DNA from: Homoserinimonas sp. | GTDB taxonomy: Bacteria; Actinomycetota; Actinomycetes; Actinomycetales; Microbacteriaceae | Direction of reading: 5' to 3' | NCBI GenBank assembly: GCA_023957835.1 | Contig: JAMLGP010000001.1 | Coordinates: 1,853,575-1,917,574 of the forward strand | Length of the DNA stretch: 64,000 bases | In this document: piece after piece, positions 8,966 through 16,344 of the stretch | How positions within the stretch are numbered: position 1 is the stretch's first letter | Layout of the letters: every line of letters begins with the position of its first letter | The notes under the pieces: generated by a model | Database searches by the model: none | The model's input: the letters and a program-made list of their open reading frames with translations, nothing else | Told to the model about the DNA's origin: nothing | Translations under genes and position numbers: made by a program

Positions 8966-10204
8966 TCAACTTCGGCCCCTGGCTATATCGGTGCGGTAGT
9001 GGGAGCCTTCGAGTTCGATCTTGCCGATCGCATCGTAGGCTCTGCCTCTGGCGTCTTCGATGGTCGGACCGGTTCCCACCACGCTCAGAACCCGGCCGCC
9101 GGTGGCCAGGATTTCGCCGCCAGAAAGCCTTGTCGCAGCGTGCAGAACTTTCGCGCCGGCAGCCGCTGCGGCATCCAGCCCTCGAATCGGGCGCCCGGTC
9201 TTCGGTGAGGCCGGGTAGCCTTCGCTTGCCAGTACCACGCATACGGCGGCCTCCGGACTGAACTCTGGGGCTGCAATGCTCGCGAGCGTTCCGGTCGCGC
9301 TCGCAAACAGCAATTCGCTCAGCGGTGAAGTAAGCCTGGGCAAAATTACCTGAGTTTCTGGGTCGCCGAATCTCACATTGAACTCGATAACTTTGGTTCC
9401 GCCGGAGGTGAGGACGAGCCCGCAGTAGAGCAGTCCGCAAAATGGCGTACCGCGAGCGGCGAGTTCGCGAATCACCGGGAGCGCGATTCGATCCATCACT
9501 TCGTCCTCGAAGCCGGCCGGGAGCCAGTTGAGCGGAGAATACGAGCCCATTCCGCCGGTGTTCGGGCCGGTGTCGCCGTCGCCAACGCGCTTGAAGTCCT
9601 GGGCGGGCACCAGCGGATACGCTTCGGTGCCGTCGGTAACCACGAAGAGCGAAACTTCCGGACCAGCGAGGAATTCTTCGACTAGGACCGACCCAGATCC
9701 CAGATACTCTCGAGCGTGGTCGAGCGCGGCCTGTCGATCCTCGGTGACGATTACGCCCTTACCGGCTGCCAGCCCGTCGGCCTTTACGACGAACGGGGAG
9801 CCGATCGCGTTCAGGGCGGCCTCAACTTCTTCAATGGTCGAGGTTTCTACGGATGCCCCGGTGGGCACCCCGGCTGCAATCATTACTTCCTTCGCGAAGT
9901 TCTTGCTGGATTCGAGTCTCGCCGCGGCCCGACTCGGACCGAAGACGGGGGTCCCCTGAGCTCGAAGAGCATCGGTGACTCCGGCGGCCAGTGGTGCTTC
10001 CGGCCCGACGACGACGAGGTCGATCCCGCGGGCTGAGGCGAATTCGCAAACAGCCGCCGCATCCAGCGGATCAAGCTCAACCGAATGGTCCGCCATGCCG
10101 GCATTGCCGGGCCCGACGAAAACCTCGAGTGAAGGCTGCTCGAAAAGCAGACGGTCGAGGAGGGCGTGTTCCCTCGCTCCGGAGCCGAGAATGAGGATTC
10201 GCAC
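8966..10204 (-). CDS. purD: Phosphoribosylamine-glycine ligase
   Basis: Step 2 of purine synthesis: couples phosphoribosylamine to glycine with ATP. The 412-residue protein begins RILILGSGAREHALLDRL, the standard PurD opening, and has the ATP-grasp elements SSKNFAKEVMIAAGVP, VVKADGLAAGKGVIV and VIEFNVRFGDPETQVI. I place the start at the GTG at 10204, since PurD proteins normally have one residue before this first strand; a TTG two codons upstream is an alternative. No clear Shine-Dalgarno sequence precedes either. The gap to the divergent gene on the plus strand contains an exact tandem duplication. Confidence 0.94.
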   Translation of the reverse strand: MRILILGSGAREHALLDRLLFEQPSLEVFVGPGNAGMADHSVELDPLDAAAVCEFASARGIDLVVVGPEAPLAAGVTDALRAQGTPVFGPSRAAARLESSKNFAKEVMIAAGVPTGASVETSTIEEVEAALNAIGSPFVVKADGLAAGKGVIVTEDRQAALDHAREYLGSGSVLVEEFLAGPEVSLFVVTDGTEAYPLVPAQDFKRVGDGDTGPNTGGMGSYSPLNWLPAGFEDEVMDRIALPVIRELAARGTPFCGLLYCGLVLTSGGTKVIEFNVRFGDPETQVILPRLTSPLSELLFASATGTLASIAAPEFSPEAAVCVVLASEGYPASPKTGRPIRGLDAAAAAGAKVLHAATRLSGGEILATGGRVLSVVGTGPTIEDARGRAYDAIGKIELEGSHYRTDIARGRS

Positions 10205-10210
10205 ACCCAA

Positions 10211-10240
10211 AGGTTATCGGCGGTGAGGTTATCGGCGGTG
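10211..10240. repeat. Perfect 15-bp tandem duplication
   Basis: The unit AGGTTATCGGCGGTG occurs twice in direct succession (10211-10225 and 10226-10240) in the short gap between the starts of purD and the sterol-carrier-like gene. It is probably a recent replication-slippage duplication; it also doubles whatever promoter or operator element lies within the unit. Confidence 0.9.
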
Positions 10241-10256
10241 CAATAACTTGGAACAC

Positions 10257-10628
10257 ATGGGCAGACGGCGAATAGACCCCACAGAGGGAAGGTCGGCGGT
10301 CGCATCTGTACTCGCCGGCTCGGACTCTGCCGATGCGAGAGCCCTCGCGGTGCGCTGGCTGCTCCAATTGCTCGAGGATTCCCACCCCGGCCACAGCATT
10401 GAATTGCGGGTGCCGCCGCTGGGAGCAGTCCAGTTTGGCGAAGGGCCCAGGCACACGAGGGGCACTCCGCCGAACGTGATCGAAATCGACCCCGATTCCT
10501 GGCTCGCGCTGGCTACCGGTTCACTGAGCTGGAGAGCCTCGCTGGAGTCGGGAGCGGCATCCGCTTCAGGGGCTCGGGCCAGTCTCGACGACCTGGTGCC
10601 GCTGGCGTGGGAGAGAATTGAGCCATGA
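10257..10628 (+). CDS. Sterol-carrier-like conserved actinobacterial protein
   Basis: A 123-residue protein of the group annotated as sterol carrier family protein, found beside purF in many actinomycetes. The sequence AVRWLLQLLEDSHPGHSIELRVPP followed by VIEIDPDSWLALATGSLSW resembles the SCP2-like helix and sheet order, though much shorter than eukaryotic SCP2 and with no known ligand. The ATG at 10257 is preceded by no strong Shine-Dalgarno motif; a TTG three codons upstream is possible. The next gene begins inside its stop codon (ATGA), so the two are co-translated, and purF follows nine bases after that gene. Confidence 0.72.
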   Translation: MGRRRIDPTEGRSAVASVLAGSDSADARALAVRWLLQLLEDSHPGHSIELRVPPLGAVQFGEGPRHTRGTPPNVIEIDPDSWLALATGSLSWRASLESGAASASGARASLDDLVPLAWERIEP

Positions 10629-10957
10629 CCAATATTCCGCGCGATGCCGATGAGGAGAACCGGGAGACGGTTCGCATCCGGCGAGCTCCTCGTTTTTCGG
10701 TGTTCATGCTTTGCGGTGCGGCGCTCGGGCTCATTGCCTCTTTCGTGCTTGTCGGTCTGAATCCGATTGATCCCAATGTCGGATACGGAGCCACCTTCGG
10801 CTATTTCGCTCTCTTCGTCATTCCGCTCGGGCTGGTTCTCGGTGCCCTGGTTGCGATCATTATCGATCGGGTCTCGACTAAACGCGCCGTCAGGGTAGTC
10901 GCCGGTAAGCTGGAGGTGCACGTGGATGACGCGCAAAATCCCAGTAACAACGAGTGA
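10625..10957 (+). CDS. Small two-helix membrane protein of unknown function
   Basis: A 110-residue protein with two clear membrane segments, about residues 26-48 (FSVFMLCGAALGLIASFVLVG) and 59-84 (FGYFALFVIPLGLVLGALVAI, continuing AIII). The N-terminus is charged and the C-terminal 25 residues are cytoplasmic in a simple topology prediction. It overlaps the preceding gene by four bases and lies nine bases before purF, so it is transcribed with the purine genes. Similar small membrane proteins occur at this place in other actinomycetes. I do not recognise a function. Confidence 0.72.
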   Translation: MTNIPRDADEENRETVRIRRAPRFSVFMLCGAALGLIASFVLVGLNPIDPNVGYGATFGYFALFVIPLGLVLGALVAIIIDRVSTKRAVRVVAGKLEVHVDDAQNPSNNE

Positions 10958-10966
10958 GGGACGCTA

Positions 10967-12481
10967 TTGGCCGGAGGCGATGGTCGGCTTAGTCATGAAT
11001 TGCTCCCCGGCGAAAAAGGTCCACAGGATGCCTGCGGGGTCTTCGGAGTCTGGGCTCCGGGCGAAGAGGTAGCCAAGCTCGCCTACTTCGGCATCTACGC
11101 TCTGCAGCATCGCGGCCAGGAATCCGCGGGAATCGCGACCAGCGACGGTTCGAAGATTCTGGTCTACAAGGACATGGGTCTGGTTTCCCAGGTGTTCAAC
11201 GAATCGGCCCTCAATACCCTTGTCGGCCACCTGGCCATTGGCCACACGAGGTATTCGACCACCGGATCTTCAAGCTGGCAAAACGCCCAGCCGACTCTCG
11301 GCCGCACCGCGGCTGGAACGGTGGCGCTTGGCCACAACGGCAACCTCACCAATACGGCCGAACTGCTTGGACTCGTTCGGGAGCTGCACCCCGAGTCTGA
11401 CGGCGAGCTAGCCCGCGGAAACACCACCGACACTGCCGTAATCACCGCACTGCTTTCCGGGGACCTCGACCACACCCTGGAGGCCACCGCGCTGGACGTG
11501 CTGCCGAAGCTTCGCGGTGCCTTCTGCCTCGTGTTCATGGACGAGTCGACCCTCTACGCCGCGAGGGATCCGCAGGGGGTTCGGCCGCTGGTTCTGGGCC
11601 GACTGGAGCGAGGATGGGTGGTCGCCAGCGAGACGGCCGCGCTCGATATCGTCGGGGCATCCTTCGTTCGCGAAGTCGAGCCCGGCGAACTCATCGCTAT
11701 CGACGAGAACGGACTGCGATCCAGGCAATTCGCCGCCCCAAAGCGGGCAGGCTGCGTTTTCGAATACGTCTACCTCGCTCGACCGGACACGACGATAGCC
11801 GGCCGCGGAGTTTACGAGTCACGGGTTGAAATGGGCAGAACGCTCGCCAAAGAGTACCCGGTGGAGGCCGACCTCGTGATTCCGACCCCCGACTCTGGCA
11901 CACCGGCTGCGATCGGCTATGCGGAAGCCTCTGGAATCCCCTACGGACAGGGGCTCGTCAAGAACGCCTATGTCGGCAGGACCTTCATTCAGCCTTCGCA
12001 AACCATTCGTCAGCGCGGAATCAAACTCAAGCTCAATCCGCTGCGCGAAGTGATTCGCGGCAAGAGGCTAGTAGTGGTCGACGATTCGATCGTTCGAGGC
12101 AACACCCAGCGGGCTCTCGTCGCCATGCTGCGTGAGGCCGGGGCGGCGGAAGTTCACGTTCGGATTTCGAGCCCGCCGATCACCTGGCCGTGCTTCTACG
12201 GAATCGACTTCGCCTCGAGAGCGGAACTGCTGGCTACCGGACTGGAAGTCGACGAGGTTCGGCAGGCCATCGGGGCGGACAGCCTCGGCTACCTCTCTCT
12301 CGACGGGATGATCGCCGCCACGAGACAGCCCCGATCCAGCCTTTGCACGGCCTGCTTCACCGGCAAGTATCCGATTCCGATCCCCGAAGAGCGCCTGATC
12401 GGCAAGAACCTGCTTGAGCGGGAGTTCGCAGCCGAAGAGTTCGCCGGAACGGTATTCGGCGATCCGGGGCGGCAGGAGTGA
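10967..12481 (+). CDS. purF: Amidophosphoribosyltransferase
   Basis: First committed enzyme of purine synthesis: makes 5-phosphoribosylamine from PRPP and glutamine. The 504-residue protein has a short propeptide and then the N-terminal nucleophile Cys23 in DACGVFGV, the glutaminase domain (ALQHRGQESAGIA), and the PRPP motif VVVDDSIVRGNT near 360. Cysteines in AGCVFEYVY, WPCFYGIDF and SLCTACFTG occupy the places of the 4Fe-4S ligands of the Bacillus-type enzyme, so it is an iron-sulfur protein activated by propeptide cleavage. The start is TTG, eight bases after a GAGGGA motif. purM begins inside its stop codon (GTGA). Confidence 0.96.
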   Translation: MAGGDGRLSHELLPGEKGPQDACGVFGVWAPGEEVAKLAYFGIYALQHRGQESAGIATSDGSKILVYKDMGLVSQVFNESALNTLVGHLAIGHTRYSTTGSSSWQNAQPTLGRTAAGTVALGHNGNLTNTAELLGLVRELHPESDGELARGNTTDTAVITALLSGDLDHTLEATALDVLPKLRGAFCLVFMDESTLYAARDPQGVRPLVLGRLERGWVVASETAALDIVGASFVREVEPGELIAIDENGLRSRQFAAPKRAGCVFEYVYLARPDTTIAGRGVYESRVEMGRTLAKEYPVEADLVIPTPDSGTPAAIGYAEASGIPYGQGLVKNAYVGRTFIQPSQTIRQRGIKLKLNPLREVIRGKRLVVVDDSIVRGNTQRALVAMLREAGAAEVHVRISSPPITWPCFYGIDFASRAELLATGLEVDEVRQAIGADSLGYLSLDGMIAATRQPRSSLCTACFTGKYPIPIPEERLIGKNLLEREFAAEEFAGTVFGDPGRQE

Positions 12482-13593
12482 GTTCGGACCCGAAGGCGGG
12501 GACCGGGATAGACCCCTACGCTGCCGCCGGCGTAGACACGAAAGCCGGGGACCTGGCGGTTGAACTGATGAAGGACTCGATTCGGCGCACCCACGGTCCG
12601 CAAGTACTTGGCGGAGTCGGCGGGTTCGCCGGCCTGTTCGATGCGAGCTCGCTTAAGAACTACTCGCGCCCGCTGCTTGCAAGCTCCACCGACGGAGTCG
12701 GAACCAAAGTTGCGATAGCGAGCGCACTTGACCGGCACGACACGATCGGTCAGGATCTTGTCGGAATGGTCGTCGATGACATTGTCGTCGTCGGGGCGAA
12801 GCCGCTGTTCATGACCGATTACATCGCCTGCGACCGGGTCGTACCGGAGCGAATTGCGGCAATCGTCTCAGGAATTGCCAGAGCCTGCGAAGCGACCGGT
12901 ACTGCTCTCGTCGGCGGCGAAACAGCAGAGCATCCGGGGCTGCTCGGTGTCGACGAGTACGACCTGGCGGGGGCGGTCGTCGGAGCCGTCGAAGCTGACT
13001 CGCTGCTCGGACCCGAGCGGGTTGAAGACGGGGATGTCCTGGTTGCGCTCGCCTCGTCGGGACTGCACAGCAACGGCTACTCCCTCGTGCGCAGGATCCT
13101 TGCCGATCGCAAACTGGACTACGACGCGCAGGTGCCGGAGTTTGACTCGCTCGCGGACGTGTTGCTTGAGCCCACGCGGCTTTATACGGCAGCCATTCTC
13201 GAAGCTCTTGATTCGCACCCCCGAGCAATCCACGCGCTCAGCCACATCACCGGCGGCGGGATAGCCGCAAACCTCGCCCGCGTGCTGCCGGAAGGAGCCT
13301 GGGCAGAAATCGATCGATCGAGCTGGACCGTGCCTGACGTCTTCCAGGTTCTTGCGGGCTGGGGCGGGCTGAGCCTCGAACAGGCGGAAGGAACCTGGAA
13401 CCTCGGAATCGGCATGATTGCCTCGGTCGACCCGGACGCCGCGGCCCCGCTCGTCGCGCAGTGGAGTGCGGCTGGCATCCCGGCCTGGATTGCCGGAATA
13501 GTCTCAACGGCCGAGCGGAATCTCAGCGGATTTGAGCATGGAGCAAAAGGAGTAACCGGCGGTGCGGTCCGCCTGATCGGCCGGCATCGCTAA
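12478..13593 (+). CDS. purM: Phosphoribosylformylglycinamidine cyclo-ligase (AIR synthetase)
   Basis: Step 5 of purine synthesis, closing the imidazole ring of AIR. The 371-residue protein shows the PurM signatures SSTDGVGTKVAIA, DLVGMVVDDIVVVGA, LVGGETAEHPG and ALASSGLHSNGYSLVR in the usual order. It starts at a GTG that overlaps the purF stop by four bases. With purF upstream and a hairpin after the stop, it is the last gene of the plus-strand purine operon. Confidence 0.96.
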   Translation: MSSDPKAGTGIDPYAAAGVDTKAGDLAVELMKDSIRRTHGPQVLGGVGGFAGLFDASSLKNYSRPLLASSTDGVGTKVAIASALDRHDTIGQDLVGMVVDDIVVVGAKPLFMTDYIACDRVVPERIAAIVSGIARACEATGTALVGGETAEHPGLLGVDEYDLAGAVVGAVEADSLLGPERVEDGDVLVALASSGLHSNGYSLVRRILADRKLDYDAQVPEFDSLADVLLEPTRLYTAAILEALDSHPRAIHALSHITGGGIAANLARVLPEGAWAEIDRSSWTVPDVFQVLAGWGGLSLEQAEGTWNLGIGMIASVDPDAAAPLVAQWSAAGIPAWIAGIVSTAERNLSGFEHGAKGVTGGAVRLIGRHR

Positions 13594-13654
13594 CCCCAAG
13601 AGACGTGAAGGGTTAGTACTTGAGCTCCTGAACACTTGTGAAGCGCACCTATTG

Positions 13655-13668
13655 ACCCCTCACGGGGT
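13655..13668. terminator. Short hairpin between convergent purM and the DUF3073 gene
   Basis: ACCCC-TCAC-GGGGT forms a five-pair stem with a four-base loop, followed on the plus strand by TAATTACTT. It lies between the 3' ends of two convergent genes and could act as a weak two-way terminator. There is no long T tract, so confidence is modest. Confidence 0.4.
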
Positions 13669-13671
13669 TAA

Positions 13672-13854
13672 TTACTTGGATTCGTGCTCTGAGTCTTCGC
13701 CCGCGTGGCTGTACTCCGGCCAGCGGTCGAGATCTTCCTGGCGTCCGCCGCCGGAAAGCTCGCGCTCGAGCGCGTCGTAGTTAGTGTCGGGGCTGTAGTA
13801 CTTCAGCTCCCTGGCAACCTTGGTGTGCTTGGCTTTCTGCCGACCACGTCCCAT
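13672..13854 (-). CDS. DUF3073 family protein
   Basis: A 60-residue, highly charged protein beginning MGRGRQKAKHTKVARELKYY, the characteristic start of the actinobacterial DUF3073 family, and ending in an acidic tail. The family is found across actinomycetes next to purM and has no established function; the basic head suggests contact with RNA, DNA or ribosomes, which is a guess from composition. It is transcribed toward purM and has its own promoter region, shared with the divergent monooxygenase gene. Confidence 0.85.
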   Translation of the reverse strand: MGRGRQKAKHTKVARELKYYSPDTNYDALERELSGGGRQEDLDRWPEYSHAGEDSEHESK

Positions 13855-13925
13855 GGGCTACCCCCTCTAATCCAAATCTGAACACGCCAATTCTCAGGGT
13901 ATCTGGAGGCGCACAGAATCATCCT

Positions 13926-13954
13926 GTTTGGATTCCAAACCTAAGTTGCAACTT
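13926..13954. promoter_or_regulatory. Two adjacent palindromes in the divergent promoter region
   Basis: GTTTGGA-T-TCCAAAC (13926-13940) is an exact inverted repeat around one base, and AAGTTGCAACTT (13943-13954) is an exact 12-bp palindrome only two bases further on. They lie between the divergent starts of DUF3073 (13854) and the flavin monooxygenase (14007). Two dyads this close look like binding sites for a dimeric regulator, but I cannot name one. Confidence 0.5.
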
Positions 13955-14006
13955 TAGCATGGTAGGCCCCGAAGGGACTTGGCAGTTGGGCAGGTAACGT
14001 AATCGT

Positions 14007-15104
14007 GTGGATACTATGCCGGCCCAGACCAAGGTGGTCGTCGTCGGCGCGGGGCAGGCCGGTCTGTCTGTTTCCTACTACCTGCAGCGGTTCGGACTTG
14101 AAGCCGGAACCGACTTCGTAGTGCTGGATCGAGGTCCGGGGCCGGGTGGAGCCTGGCAGTTCCGCTGGGAGGCTCTGAAAGTCGGGGTCTCACACCACAT
14201 CAACGACCTACCGGGGCTCGATGAGCTGGGTCTGAGCTTTGAGACAGCCGACCGTACCACCCCTGCGAAATTCGTCGTGGCCGACTACTACCGGCAGTAC
14301 GAAGAGCACTACGGATTCCACATTTTTCGCCCGGTGGATGTCGACTCGGTAGAGAACCGCGGCCTCGGAATGGTCGTCGGCTTTCGGGACGAGACCGGAG
14401 CGAGGGTTGAAGTCGAAACCGAGATTCTGATCAATGCAACCGGAACCTGGGGAGCACCGTTCATCCCGTGGTATCCGGGGATGGACGGCTTCGAGGGCAC
14501 CCACCTCCACACCTCGGACTATGTTTCCGCCGAGGCACTCAGGGGGCAGAGCGTTGTCGTAGTAGGCGGCGGTACTTCCGCCATAGGATTCATGCTCGAA
14601 CTGGAGGGAATCGCTGGCGAGCTCACCTGGGTAACCCGCAGGGAACCGGACTTTCTCGATGCGACCGAACTCGATCTTGAAGCGCGGGCGGCCGCGGTTG
14701 CCCTGCAGGACGAGGCCGCAAGGGAAGGCAGGGCGCTGCCGAGCATCGTAAGTGGAACCGGAATTCCGAGAACTCGGCGGATCCAGGCCGCCATTGACCG
14801 CGGACTGCTGGTTGCAAAACCGATGTTCGCCTCAATCGAGAAGGACGGGGTCCGGTTCGAAGACGGGAGCTTTCAAAGGGCGGACACCATCATTTGGGCC
14901 ACCGGCTTCAGACCCGAGCTTCGCCATCTCGCGCCGCTGAAGTTGCGGGAGAAGGCGGGAGGGGTCACTGTAGGCGAAGGAGCTTCCTGGAAGGACGCGA
15001 GAATCTTCTTTGCCGGCTACGGTCCCCAGGCAAGCACGATCGGCGCGAATCGGGCCGGTCGTCGAATCGCACGCCAGGTCGTGACGCAGTTAAGCGAAGC
15101 TTAA
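14007..15104 (+). CDS. Flavin-dependent monooxygenase / FAD-NAD(P)-binding oxidoreductase
   Basis: A 365-residue flavoprotein of the class B flavin monooxygenase type. It has the FAD-binding motif VVVGAGQAGLSVSYYLQRF near the N-terminus, a second dinucleotide motif VVVGGGTSAIGFMLEL at about 185-200 for NADPH, and the ATGTWGAPFIPW and WATGFRPELRHL stretches that link the domains in this family. The start is the GTG at 14007; an ATG three codons on would also serve. Related enzymes oxidise soft nucleophiles (S or N atoms) or act as thioredoxin-reductase-like oxidoreductases. The neighbours give no hint of the substrate. Confidence 0.82.
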   Translation: MDTMPAQTKVVVVGAGQAGLSVSYYLQRFGLEAGTDFVVLDRGPGPGGAWQFRWEALKVGVSHHINDLPGLDELGLSFETADRTTPAKFVVADYYRQYEEHYGFHIFRPVDVDSVENRGLGMVVGFRDETGARVEVETEILINATGTWGAPFIPWYPGMDGFEGTHLHTSDYVSAEALRGQSVVVVGGGTSAIGFMLELEGIAGELTWVTRREPDFLDATELDLEARAAAVALQDEAAREGRALPSIVSGTGIPRTRRIQAAIDRGLLVAKPMFASIEKDGVRFEDGSFQRADTIIWATGFRPELRHLAPLKLREKAGGVTVGEGASWKDARIFFAGYGPQASTIGANRAGRRIARQVVTQLSEA

Positions 15105-15144
15105 GCGCTCGGCCGTTCCGCGCTCGGCCCTCCAGCTCTGTCGT

Positions 15145-16344
15145 TCAGCTCCCCAGAAAAGCGGAGAGTCCTTCCACGAGGCGATTAATGTCGGCCGAGT
15201 TCGTGTACGGAGCGAGGCCGACTCTCAGCCCGCCTTCGCTGCCGAGGCCCAGCCGCCTGCTCGCCTCGAGGGCGTAAAAGTTTGATGAGGGGGCATCCAC
15301 TCCTCGCGCGGCCAGGAATTTGTAGGCGTCCATCGTGTCTCGGCCCTCGAAAGTGAGCAGGAGAGTCGGCGTGCGCAGCTGCGCTCTGGAGTGGACTGTC
15401 ACTCCCTTCAGCCCGGCGAGTTTCGATTGGAGGTCGGCCAGCAGTTCGTTCTCGTGCTCCTCAAGTGCCTCGATTGACCGGACGAGCCTTGATCGCAGGT
15501 CCTTGCCCGCGGCGGGGTTCAGGTCAGCCAGATACTCGACCGCAGCCGCGACTCCCGCGAGCAACTCGTAGGGGAGGGTGCCGAACTCGAACCTCTCCGG
15601 TATGACATTGGTCGATGGCAGGAGCTTGTCCGGCCAAAGCGACTCGAGAAGTCCGGGATCTGCGTGCAGGGCTCCGAGGTGCGGGCCGAGAAACTTATAC
15701 GGCGAGCAACTGTAGAAGTCGGCGCCGAGCGCTTCGACATCGGGCAGGCAGTGAGCGGTGTAGTGGACTCCGTCTACATAAGTGAGCGCGCCAACGGAGC
15801 GGGCAGCCTTGCTGATTTCCGCCACCGGGGGTCGGGTTCCGATCAGGTTCGAAGCCGCAGTGACTGCGACCAGTCTGGTCTTCTCGGTCAGTACCGATTC
15901 GATCGGATCCAGTTCACCGGTTTCCGGGTCGAAGTTCAGCCAGTAAACGGTGGCGCCGGTTCGCTCGGCGGCCTGGGCCCAGGGGCGGATGTTCGAATCG
16001 TGATCCAGTCTGGTCACGACCACTTCGTCCCCGGCTTTCCAGTCACGCGAGATCCACCGCGAGAAGTCGTAGCAGAGCTGGGTCGCACTGCGCCCGAACA
16101 CGACTCCCTCAGGTTTTCCCCCAACGAGGGCGGCTATCGCCTGCCTCGCGGCATGAACATAACCTTCCGCATTCGATTCGCCTACGGTGACCGTTCCGCG
16201 ATTTGAGAGAGGCTCGCGGAGGGCTTTCGCAACGGCTTCCGCAACCTGGATCGGGGTTTGAGTTCCGCCCGGACCATCGAAGTGTGCTGAACCGTTCTTG
16301 AGTGCCGGAAAGTCTGCCCGAATTCGCTCGACGTCATAGCTCAT
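15145..16344 (-). CDS. Cysteine-desulfurase-like PLP enzyme (class V aminotransferase fold)
   Basis: A 399-residue member of the cysteine-desulfurase-like family of the class V aminotransferases. Signatures are HFDGPGGTQTPIQVAEAV at the start, the PLP aspartate in TYVDGVHYTAH, and the Schiff-base lysine in SCSPYKFLGPHLGALH. The usual SufS/IscS active-site cysteine loop is not evident, so sulfur transfer is not assured; it could act on another amino acid. Its ATG lies within the stop of the upstream permease gene (ATGA overlap), which ties it to that transporter. The pairing suggests that the enzyme uses or makes something related to what the permease handles, or that the genes merely share a transcript. 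Confidence 0.8.
   Translation of the reverse strand: MSYDVERIRADFPALKNGSAHFDGPGGTQTPIQVAEAVAKALREPLSNRGTVTVGESNAEGYVHAARQAIAALVGGKPEGVVFGRSATQLCYDFSRWISRDWKAGDEVVVTRLDHDSNIRPWAQAAERTGATVYWLNFDPETGELDPIESVLTEKTRLVAVTAASNLIGTRPPVAEISKAARSVGALTYVDGVHYTAHCLPDVEALGADFYSCSPYKFLGPHLGALHADPGLLESLWPDKLLPSTNVIPERFEFGTLPYELLAGVAAAVEYLADLNPAAGKDLRSRLVRSIEALEEHENELLADLQSKLAGLKGVTVHSRAQLRTPTLLLTFEGRDTMDAYKFLAARGVDAPSSNFYALEASRRLGLGSEGGLRVGLAPYTNSADINRLVEGLSAFLGS

Noticed and set aside
8949..9440. Upstream extension of the purC frame
   Set aside because: It lies inside purD in another frame of the same strand, and PurC has its normal start and Shine-Dalgarno motif at 8948.
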